This document shows positions 1 through 5,377 of a stretch of DNA of 6,154 nucleotides, one piece after another (position 1 is the first letter of the stretch; every line of letters begins with the position of its first letter). Origin of the DNA: an uncultured bacterium (lineage in GTDB: Bacteria > Actinomycetota > Actinomycetes > S36-B12); NCBI GenBank assembly GCA_903954205.1, contig CAJBMR010000226.1:1-6154 (forward strand), written 5' to 3'. The notes below the pieces were generated by a model. The model did not search any database. It had not been told where the DNA came from and worked only from the letters and a program-made list of their open reading frames with translations. The position numbers and the translations under genes are program-made.

Positions 1-1
1 C

Positions 2-169
2 AACCCCGGCACCGTCTACCTCAACTGCATGCGCGACGCGCTGATGGACTCCTACTTCTCTCCGTGGGGTGCGTGGAACTGGGCGCTCGCGGTCGGGTGG
101 GCAGTCGTGATGCTGCCGCTGGGCATGTGGTTCTTCTGGCGTGCGGAGGACCGCTATGGACGAGGCTGA
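2..169 (+). CDS. ABC-2 type polysaccharide/teichoic-acid export permease, C-terminal fragment (5' end outside window)
   Basis: Only the last 55 residues are present; the reading frame is open from the left edge and stops with TGA at 167-169. The visible protein has the NPGTVYLNCMRDAL segment, matching the NP..(Y)...R loop before the final helix of ABC-2 exporters such as Wzm/TagG. A hydrophobic, Trp-rich helix follows (about residues 25-46 of the fragment) and the protein ends in a short tail, RAEDRYGRG. An FW-x-(A/E)-E-x-YGRG-like tail is, from memory, usual for actinobacterial glycan-export permeases. It would form the membrane channel that moves a lipid-linked glycan outward, powered by the ATPase encoded next. 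The ATPase gene starts inside this gene (14-bp overlap), which implies translational coupling. The family call rests on a short tail plus the partner gene, so substrate and exact subfamily are open. Confidence 0.75.
   Translation, partial: NPGTVYLNCMRDALMDSYFSPWGAWNWALAVGWAVVMLPLGMWFFWRAEDRYGRG
145..150 (+). promoter_or_regulatory. Ribosome binding site for the ABC ATPase gene
   Basis: GGAGGA ends 5 bases before the ATG at 156 and lies inside the end of the permease gene. It decides the start: a GTG at 141 opens the same frame 15 bases earlier, but this motif would then fall inside the gene and no comparable site precedes the GTG. Confidence 0.85.
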
Positions 170-1079
170 CGACTTCGACCTGAGCGAGGACGCCGACTTC
201 TCTGACGTCGCCCCGCCCCGGGACAACGACCCGAACGCGCCCATCAAGGTCGTGGTGGACGATCTGCACATCGTCTACCGCGTGTGGACCGCTCCTGACG
301 CACCCCTTGACCCCAACGCAAGTCGCTGGCGCCGGATGCGCAGCCGGCGACCCGTGTCGACCAAGCGGGAGGTGCACGCCCTGCGCGGCGTGAGCTTTGT
401 GGCGCGCCAGGGGGAGGCTGTCGGCGTCATCGGCAAGAACGGTGCGGGCAAGTCGACCCTCATGCGTGCCATCGCGGGCCTGCTACCGCCCAATCAGGGG
501 GCGGTTTACGCCGATGGCCAGCCCACGATGCTCGGTGTCAGCTCAGCGCTCATGCAGGCGCTGTCGGGACTACGCAATGTCGAGCTTGGCCTCCTCGCCC
601 TCGGCCTTACGCCGGCCGAGGTGCGCGAGCGCATCCCCTCGGTCGTGGAGTTCAGCGGTATCGGGTCTGCGATCCACATGCCGATGAACACCTACTCCTC
701 GGGGATGTCCGCACGGCTGAAGTTCGCGATCGCCTCGGCCGTGACCCACGAGATCCTGCTCATCGATGAGGCCCTCTCCACGGGTGACGGCGAGTTCGTC
801 AAGCGCAGTAGCCAGCGGATCCAGCAGTTGCGCGACGACGCGGACACGATCTTCCTTGTCAGTCACTCCATGGGTGCCATCCGCTCGGCCTGCAATCGAG
901 TGCTGTGGCTGGATGAGGGCAAGATCCTCGCCGACGGCCATCCCGACGACATCATCCCGGAGTACGAAGCGCGATTCGGCCTCCAGAGCAAGAAGGCCTT
1001 CCGGGAGCGCCGCCGCAAGCGCAAGGAGGAGAACGAGCAGGCCCTTGCCGAGCTCGCGGCCGAGCAGGCGCAGGACTGA
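156..1079 (+). CDS. ABC transporter ATP-binding protein, Wzt/TagH/RfbE-like polysaccharide exporter subunit
   Basis: This 307-residue protein is the ATPase that would power the permease encoded just upstream, on the cytoplasmic face of the membrane. Visible motifs in order are: Walker A GKNGAGKST (93-101), a family-type signature YSSGM (180-184) in place of LSGGQ, Walker B with catalytic Glu in LLIDEALS (201-208, E205), a STGD D-loop (208-211) and the switch His in SHSM (H237). The signature and the segment HSMGAIRSACNRVLWLDEG are typical of the exporters of teichoic acid, galactan and O-antigen. The first 29 residues are an acidic, probably disordered extension. The last 35 are a highly charged Arg/Lys/Glu helix. 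The long C-terminal carbohydrate-binding domain of E. coli O9a-type Wzt is absent, so recognition of a terminal glycan cap by this subunit is unlikely. The glycosyltransferase gene begins 1 base after the stop codon. Confidence 0.94.
   Translation: MDEADDFDLSEDADFSDVAPPRDNDPNAPIKVVVDDLHIVYRVWTAPDAPLDPNASRWRRMRSRRPVSTKREVHALRGVSFVARQGEAVGVIGKNGAGKSTLMRAIAGLLPPNQGAVYADGQPTMLGVSSALMQALSGLRNVELGLLALGLTPAEVRERIPSVVEFSGIGSAIHMPMNTYSSGMSARLKFAIASAVTHEILLIDEALSTGDGEFVKRSSQRIQQLRDDADTIFLVSHSMGAIRSACNRVLWLDEGKILADGHPDDIIPEYEARFGLQSKKAFRERRRKRKEENEQALAELAAEQAQD
1072..1075 (+). promoter_or_regulatory. Weak ribosome binding site for the glycosyltransferase gene
   Basis: AGGA lies 5 bases before the GTG at 1081, within the last codons of the ABC ATPase gene. 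It is weak, so coupling to translation of the ATPase gene probably helps. The protein that starts here begins with MRILVM, the expected first strand of a GT-B fold, which supports the choice. Confidence 0.5.
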
Positions 1080-1080
1080 C

Positions 1081-2160
1081 GTGCGCATCCTGGTGATGTG
1101 CCCCGTCCACGATCCCCGCGACGCGCGCATCGCCGAGCGCGAGATCGGCGCCCTCCTCGCAGCCGGTCATGAGGTGACCCAGGCCGGCCCCTTCTCGGCA
1201 TACGCAGCCCGCCCGCGTGCAGGGGTGCGCGCCATCGACATCCCGCGCAGCGCCGGGCGGCGGAGGCTGAGCGCCGTGCGCGCGGCACGCCGCATGCTGC
1301 GGCGGGAGGCGCCGCGACACGACGTGGTCCTGCTCCACAGCCCCGACGCCGTGCTCGCGGCCGCGGGCATTACGCATCCTGCACTCGTCTGGGACGTCCA
1401 CGAGGACACCGCCGCTGCACTCACCATGCGCCCATGGATGCCGCGCCCGCTCGCCGGGACCGTGGGGGCGGGCGTGCACTGGGCAGAAGGTCGCACGGAG
1501 CGCACGCGGCGCATCCTCCTGGCCGAGCACGCCTATGGGGACCGCTTCCATGGCGACCATCCGGTCGTGCCCAACACTCCGATGGTCCCCGAGCATGTGC
1601 CCCTCACCGAGCGAGGCAGGGTGATCTACGTCGGTCGGCTCACCCGTGCGCGCGGGGGAGACGAACTCGTGGCGCTAGGGCAGCGATTGGCGGCTCGGGG
1701 CATCGTGCTCGAGGTCGTGGGCAACGCCGATGCGGAAGTGGCGGACACATTGGAGAGAGCGCAAGAGCGCGGTTGGATCGATTGGCGTGGATTCCTGCCC
1801 AACGCTGAGGCATTGGCGCGGGTCGAGGGTGCGACAGCGGGCATTTCGCTCCTGCACGACGAGCCCAACTACCGGCATTCGATGCCGACGAAGCTGCTCG
1901 AGTACCTGTCCCGTGGTGTGCCCTTCGTGTCGACACCGTTGCCGCTGGCTGTCGACCTGGCCGAGCGCAGTGGCGGGGGAGTCATCGTGCCCTTCGGCGA
2001 TGTAGCGGCTGCCTGCGAGACGCTCGTGGCCCTCGACTCCGATGGGTCTCGTCGACAGGCGATGGCCGACGCCGGCCGCGCTTGGGTGAGCACCCACGCC
2101 AACTGGTCGGTCGACGGCCCGTCCTTCGTCCGGCAGCTCGAGGAGTGGTCCCGAGGCTGA
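1081..2160 (+). CDS. Glycosyltransferase, family 4-like (GT-B fold)
   Basis: A 359-residue predicted retaining glycosyltransferase that would transfer a sugar from a nucleotide donor to a growing glycan in the cytoplasm. The N-terminal Rossmann-like half starts at MRILVMCPVH and contains HSPDAVLAAA (86-95) and WDVHEDT (104-110), typical acceptor-side motifs of the family. The C-terminal donor-binding half starts at VIYVGRLTRARGG (181-193) and includes EVVGNAD (211-217), WRGFLPN (235-241) and MPTKLLEYLSRGVP (268-281). K271 and E274 correspond to the conserved donor-site Lys and the second Glu of the E-x7-E motif. The first Glu position is His266, a variation found in several GT4 subgroups. No signal peptide or membrane helix is seen. 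It is last in the permease-ATPase-glycosyltransferase operon, so it probably acts on the exported polymer. Donor and acceptor sugars cannot be inferred. Confidence 0.92.
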   Translation: MRILVMCPVHDPRDARIAEREIGALLAAGHEVTQAGPFSAYAARPRAGVRAIDIPRSAGRRRLSAVRAARRMLRREAPRHDVVLLHSPDAVLAAAGITHPALVWDVHEDTAAALTMRPWMPRPLAGTVGAGVHWAEGRTERTRRILLAEHAYGDRFHGDHPVVPNTPMVPEHVPLTERGRVIYVGRLTRARGGDELVALGQRLAARGIVLEVVGNADAEVADTLERAQERGWIDWRGFLPNAEALARVEGATAGISLLHDEPNYRHSMPTKLLEYLSRGVPFVSTPLPLAVDLAERSGGGVIVPFGDVAAACETLVALDSDGSRRQAMADAGRAWVSTHANWSVDGPSFVRQLEEWSRG

Positions 2161-2173
2161 CAGCGCGTCAGTC
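2155..2173. terminator. Candidate bidirectional hairpin spanning both convergent stop codons
   Basis: An inverted repeat has arms CTGAC (2157-2161) and GTCAG (2167-2171) around a 5-base loop. It extends outward by one G-T and one G-C pair to a 7-bp stem. It covers the stop codon of the glycosyltransferase and that of the sulfotransferase-like gene facing it. No T tract follows on either strand, as is common for high-GC hairpins. Three of the pairs arise simply from TGA facing TCA, so the role as a terminator is tentative. Confidence 0.3.
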
Positions 2174-3235
2174 GTCGTCCTCCTGCGAGCGTCGCCCGCG
2201 CAGTGCCAGTGCGGCGCCGGCAGCACGGGCCACCTCGTCGGCGTTCGGCACGCCATCTTCGCCGTCGGCCACAACGATCAAGTCTGCGAGATCGCCGACC
2301 ACGGAGACACCGCTCGCGGCGAGAGCGGTGCAATCCTCGACAGCCCATTGCGCGACGAGGGGCTGCATATCAAGGGGAAGGCCGAGGCGCGCGCCGCGGT
2401 CGGGACGCTCGAGCCAGCCCCGGCGGATGAGCGCGCGATGGGAGGAGCGCACATCCCGACGTCCCTGGCCGGAGGCGCGAGCAGCGAGATTGAAGCCGTA
2501 GATCGCAAACGTCTCCGCACCGGTGAGCGAGATATTGGCTCGGTCGTCGGTGATCGCAGGGGGCACCTCCGGCAGCTCCGGCACTCCCGCCACCTCGATG
2601 AACCTGCGCCACACCGTGTCGACAGGTGCCCCTGCTCCGGGCACGGTCACCACGCTCACGGACTGTGCACCCGCCGCCTGCCACCGCAGCGCGAGGTCGG
2701 CGTAACGGTAGGCCCGCCAGAACCCGCGCCGCAATTCCGTCTCGTAGACGCGCGAGGAGCGCTCCTCGACGCGCAGGGCGAGGTAGTCGGCGTACGACTC
2801 GAAGTTGCCGTTGCGCATGTGCTGCTGCCACGAGCTGGGGATCACGCGTCCCAGGTCGCGTGCGGTGATGACGACGTCGACAGCCGCGGGGGCAAATGCG
2901 GCGATGACGGCGCGGGCGCCCTCGGCCGGCAGCACGGAGAGCGCCTCCGCGGACAGGATCACGGGCCCGGGCGCGGCCAGCACGGCATCGACGAGGGCCT
3001 GGGCGTCACTGCCGTCCTGATCCCGCCAGGCGTCTTCCTGTAGGCCGATGGCACCTGCTTCGCGCGCGAGGTCGATTAGGCCCGGCACGTGGTTGTGATC
3101 GGTGCGGTCGCGTGTGACGATCGGATAGACGGTGGGGTCAAGATGTCCCTCGAGGACCAGTGCCTGGAGGACGCGCTGCAGGTACGTCGTTGCGGTCTTG
3201 CGCGGACCGATGTGCAGGACGACCCGGCGCGCCAT
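2168..3235 (-). CDS. Sulfotransferase-family protein, paralog of the gene at 4215-5297
   Basis: A 355-residue protein resembling actinobacterial PAPS-dependent sulfotransferase-like proteins. The N-terminal strand and P-loop VVLHIGPRKTATTYLQ (5-20) form the 5'-phosphosulfate site. The conserved NH pair at 48-49 is a plausible catalytic base region. SAEALS (95-100) is shared with the paralog. ITARDLGRVIPSSWQQH (123-139) matches the 3'-phosphate site, with R126 and S134 eight residues apart as in classical sulfotransferases. The helical C-terminal third has ANISLTGAE (233-241) and ends with ADEVARAAGAA (332-342). The P-loop has Ala15 where most relatives, including the paralog, have Gly. The start ATG lies 1 base after the stop of the upstream gene with no good ribosome binding site, implying coupled translation. 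It is last in a three-gene operon. Substrate is unknown; activity is inferred from motifs only. No membrane helix or signal peptide is seen. Confidence 0.85.
   Translation of the reverse strand: MARRVVLHIGPRKTATTYLQRVLQALVLEGHLDPTVYPIVTRDRTDHNHVPGLIDLAREAGAIGLQEDAWRDQDGSDAQALVDAVLAAPGPVILSAEALSVLPAEGARAVIAAFAPAAVDVVITARDLGRVIPSSWQQHMRNGNFESYADYLALRVEERSSRVYETELRRGFWRAYRYADLALRWQAAGAQSVSVVTVPGAGAPVDTVWRRFIEVAGVPELPEVPPAITDDRANISLTGAETFAIYGFNLAARASGQGRRDVRSSHRALIRRGWLERPDRGARLGLPLDMQPLVAQWAVEDCTALAASGVSVVGDLADLIVVADGEDGVPNADEVARAAGAALALRGRRSQEDDD
2811..2876. repeat. Diverged direct repeat, copy 1 (3'-phosphate-site region of paralogous sulfotransferase genes)
   Basis: This 66-base segment aligns without gaps to 4873-4938, 2062 bases away. 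I count 54 of 66 identical by eye, including the 14-base run ATGTGCTGCTGCCA. It encodes the most conserved protein segment of the two paralogs, so it reflects gene duplication plus selection rather than a mobile repeat. Confidence 0.8.
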
Positions 3236-3236
3236 G

Positions 3237-4205
3237 TCAGCGTCGCCGGCGCGGAAGGAGCGCGTGGCCCTCTCGGCCCCAGAGGTAGCCACCCACGACT
3301 CCGGATCCGAGGGCAATGACCCAGGGGATCACGGACAAGGCAGGGGCGGCGAAGGCGGCGAGCACTCCGACGATGCCGAGCACGGCAGCGATGACGAGCA
3401 GCGGCAGCGCCCAGCGTTCGCGGCCGCGACGACGCGGGGGAGTGGCGCGCGGGGCCGGCTCGCGTGCAGGCACGTCGGCACCCCGCAGGTCGGCGGTCTT
3501 GCGTCGGCCGACCTCGGTCTCGACGGCGTAGCCGTGCTCGACGAGCCAGCGAGCACTCTCGGCCTCGATCGCGACGAGCTCCTCGGGTGTGAGTGTGTCG
3601 CGCCATGCGCCTTCGCGTCCGTCAGTGATGTGGTTGGAGGTGACGCGCAAGTCGTCGTCGACTCCTCGCTCGCGCGCCGCCTTCGCCCGCTCCTCCTGGG
3701 CGGCCAGGTCGACCTCGGCCACGATCGTGGAGACCCGCGCGTCATCGACCGAGATGTCGAGGTAGTCGGCCAGGGTCCTCACGAGGCCGGGGACATCGTC
3801 GCGGAAGTCCTCGTAGCGACCGATCCAGACGTCGGACTTGGAGGTCCAGAACTCGTCGCCCCGCAACTCTCGCCGGACGATGAGCCTGCTGGGGCGAGCG
3901 CCACGCTCGGGATCGTCGGGCTTGTAGCGGCCCTTGCGGTAGAGCGAGGCGACGACGTCGCGAGGGTCCCGGTAGGTGTAGAGGTATCGGGCACCCTGGT
4001 CGGGGAATTCCCCGCGATCCAGGGCCGGACGGAAGTGCACCTTCGCCATGAGCAGGTCGTCGGGATTCGCCGCCGCTGCCGGATACTCCTCGGTGGAGAC
4101 ACCCCTCGGATTGCGCAGGCCTGGGGCTTCATCGAGCAACTGCCGGGTGATTTGCCACACGAGCGTGGAGCCGGAGCGGTGCATACCGCAGACGAGGACG
4201 AGCAC
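3237..4205 (-). CDS. Sulfotransferase with C-terminal membrane anchor
   Basis: A 322-residue protein with a recognisable sulfotransferase domain, predicted to transfer sulfate from PAPS to a hydroxyl or amine acceptor. The P-loop is GMHRSGST (7-14), giving the 5'-phosphosulfate site. The 3'-phosphate site is YRDPRDVVAS (78-87), with R79 and S87 at the canonical eight-residue spacing. YEDF (131-134) and GREGAWRDTLTPEE (196-209) match the later core motifs; the last resembles the G-x-x-G-x-W-(K/R)-x-x-(F/L)-T PAPS-binding motif. A Pro/Arg-rich linker (241-263) leads to two hydrophobic helices (about 265-284 and 290-309) and a basic RRRR end. By the positive-inside rule this tail would be a hairpin leaving the enzyme in the cytoplasm. 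The GTG start gives a protein beginning directly at the first strand (LVLVCGMHRSG). There is no clear ribosome binding site, and the upstream gene ends 9 bases earlier. It differs from its two operon neighbours, which have no anchor. Confidence 0.9.
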   Translation of the reverse strand: MLVLVCGMHRSGSTLVWQITRQLLDEAPGLRNPRGVSTEEYPAAAANPDDLLMAKVHFRPALDRGEFPDQGARYLYTYRDPRDVVASLYRKGRYKPDDPERGARPSRLIVRRELRGDEFWTSKSDVWIGRYEDFRDDVPGLVRTLADYLDISVDDARVSTIVAEVDLAAQEERAKAARERGVDDDLRVTSNHITDGREGAWRDTLTPEELVAIEAESARWLVEHGYAVETEVGRRKTADLRGADVPAREPAPRATPPRRRGRERWALPLLVIAAVLGIVGVLAAFAAPALSVIPWVIALGSGVVGGYLWGREGHALLPRRRR

Positions 4206-4214
4206 GTGGGCAGT

Positions 4215-5297
4215 CTAGGTGCCCGACCCGGCCAGATACGCGATGGCCGCGCCCGCCGCTCGAGCCACGTCGTCGGCGCTAGCACCGGGACCAGAGGGTC
4301 CCGCGGGTGGCTCCACCGTGAGGTCGGACTCCGACCCGACGATGATGGCCGACGTCGCTCGCAGCACGGCGAGGTCGTCGTCCGCCCAGGCGGTGACACG
4401 GGGCACCCAGGATTCCGGGATGCGCACGGGCGCGCCGCGGTCGGGGCGGGTGGCAAAGGCATCGCGCACGATGCGGGCACGCAGGGCGCGCATGTCGGGG
4501 CTGTCGGCCTTGGTGGAGTCGATCTGACGGTTGAGTGCGGCGATCACCAGCACCTCGGGCTCGGTCAGGCCGACGTTCGCCTCGAGGTCATCGATGGCCG
4601 GTGGGGTCTCGGGCAGCACGGACCCCACATCGAGGGCACGGCGGAAGCGGTGCCACAACTCATCGGGTGCAGCGCCGCGACGCGGCACGGTGACCACGCT
4701 CACGGTGCGCGCCAGGGGTGCCCAGCGCCCGACCAGCCCGCCGATCGCATAGGCCCGCCAGAAGGTCTGCTCCGGATCGTCATCCCAGCGTCGAGCGAGA
4801 TCGCTCGCGGAGCCCTCGCCGCGCCGCTCGGCCTGCTGCTGGAGGTAGCTCGCGAAGCTGGTCGACCGCCCATTGCGGATGTGCTGCTGCCATGAGCTCG
4901 GCAGGACACGGCCGAGATCGCGCGCGGTGATGATGACGTGGGTGTTGGGTACGCCGAGGGAGTCCACGAGTTGACGCGCCGCCGCCGGGTCGATGACGGA
5001 GAGGGCCTCTCCGGAGACGATGGCCGTGCCGTCCCATTCCTGCACCTTGCGTCGGAGTCGCTCCCAGGCAGACTTCTGGCCCTCGGCTCGTGCGGGCGCA
5101 ACCCACGGGAAGCTCTGCGTGCCGAGAAGGCCGTAGGCGGCAGCCTCGTGGTTATAGATCTCCCTGCGCCCCTGGAGCCGCGTCGGGTAGAGCACACCCT
5201 CGCGCTTCAGATCGCCGGACAGGCGCGCGAGCACCCGCTGCAGGTACGTCGTACCCGACTTCTGCGTGCCGATGTGCAGCAGCAGGCGATCCGCCAC
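4215..5297 (-). CDS. Sulfotransferase-family protein, first gene of the three-gene operon
   Basis: A 360-residue predicted cytoplasmic sulfotransferase-like protein. The P-loop LLLHIGTQKSGTTYLQ (5-20) is canonical. NH (49-50), SGEALS (95-100) and ITARDLGRVLPSSWQQH (123-139) follow, with R126 and S134 at the classical spacing. The C-terminal third carries ANVGLTEPE (240-248), TRPDRGAPVRIP (283-294) and ADDVARAAGAA (341-351). Motif positions match those of the 355-residue paralog almost exactly, indicating duplication. I chose the GTG at 5297 over an in-frame TTG at 5309. GGGAG lies 5 bases upstream of the GTG, the TTG overlaps that site, and the GTG start gives M-A-D-R, aligning exactly with M-A-R-R in the paralog. 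It is divergent from ribF across an 80-bp gap and 9 bases from the next gene of its operon. Acceptor unknown; enzymatic activity is inferred. Confidence 0.87.
   Translation of the reverse strand: MADRLLLHIGTQKSGTTYLQRVLARLSGDLKREGVLYPTRLQGRREIYNHEAAAYGLLGTQSFPWVAPARAEGQKSAWERLRRKVQEWDGTAIVSGEALSVIDPAAARQLVDSLGVPNTHVIITARDLGRVLPSSWQQHIRNGRSTSFASYLQQQAERRGEGSASDLARRWDDDPEQTFWRAYAIGGLVGRWAPLARTVSVVTVPRRGAAPDELWHRFRRALDVGSVLPETPPAIDDLEANVGLTEPEVLVIAALNRQIDSTKADSPDMRALRARIVRDAFATRPDRGAPVRIPESWVPRVTAWADDDLAVLRATSAIIVGSESDLTVEPPAGPSGPGASADDVARAAGAAIAYLAGSGT
4873..4938. repeat. Diverged direct repeat, copy 2
   Basis: Partner of the segment at 2811-2876, in the same orientation and encoding the same 3'-phosphate-site region in the first gene of the minus-strand operon. 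About 80% identical by hand alignment. Confidence 0.8.
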
Positions 5298-5302
5298 GTG
5301 GT

Positions 5303-5307
5303 CTCCC
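5303..5307 (-). promoter_or_regulatory. Ribosome binding site for the first sulfotransferase-family gene
   Basis: GGGAG on the minus strand ends 5 bases before the GTG at 5297. It decides between this start and the upstream in-frame TTG at 5309, which would place the site inside the gene. Confidence 0.75.
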
Positions 5308-5315
5308 AAGATCCG

Positions 5316-5331
5316 GGGCGCCCGGGCGCCC
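5316..5331. repeat. Perfect 16-bp palindrome (tandem GGGCGCCC)
   Basis: GGGCGCCCGGGCGCCC is its own reverse complement and is also two head-to-tail copies of an 8-bp palindrome. It lies 18 bases before the start codon of the minus-strand operon and 46 bases before ribF. The position would suit an operator; the sequence could also fold as a GC-rich hairpin in either transcript. High genomic GC makes such runs less surprising than they look. No known regulator is recognised. Confidence 0.6.
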
Positions 5332-5377
5332 GGAGGTCACATCCTCGCACGCAAGGGGCCCGTGGCAGGCTTCGCAC

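Larger units (their letters stand above)
5298..5377. promoter_or_regulatory. Divergent intergenic region between the sulfotransferase operon and ribF
   Basis: These 80 bases must hold at least the 5' control of the minus-strand operon, and probably that of ribF, since both genes start here facing away from each other. I see no convincing -35/-10 pair on either strand. The region is too short for an FMN riboswitch and lacks its conserved sequence. Its notable content is the 16-bp palindrome at 5316-5331 and the ribosome binding site of the minus-strand gene. A weak AGG at 5367-5369, 8 bases before the ribF start, is the only candidate ribosome binding site for ribF. Confidence 0.5.

Noticed and set aside
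693..707. Non-canonical ABC signature (SSGM rather than SGGQ) as a sign of a defective ATPase
   Set aside because: YSSGM is normal for the Wzt/TagH/RfbE group, and Walker A, Walker B, D-loop and switch His are all intact.
766..1080. Extended N-terminus of the glycosyltransferase frame upstream of 1081
   Set aside because: The extra 105 residues overlap the ABC ATPase in another frame and are Ser/Arg/Ala-rich with no fold. The real protein begins with the GT-B first strand at 1081.
3236..3316. Longer start for the last sulfotransferase-like gene (27 extra residues from 3316)
   Set aside because: It would overlap the end of the middle sulfotransferase. The extra residues have no counterpart in the paralog, whose start aligns exactly with the ATG at 3235.
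3132..4895. A 587-codon open frame on the plus strand across the three sulfotransferase genes
   Set aside because: It is antisense to genes with clear P-loop and 3'-phosphate motifs. Its composition is the Gly/Arg/Asp/His-rich kind produced by reading GC-rich codons backwards, and it has no recognisable domain.
5298..5377. FMN riboswitch upstream of ribF
   Set aside because: Only 80 bases are available, and none of the conserved RFN-element sequence is seen.
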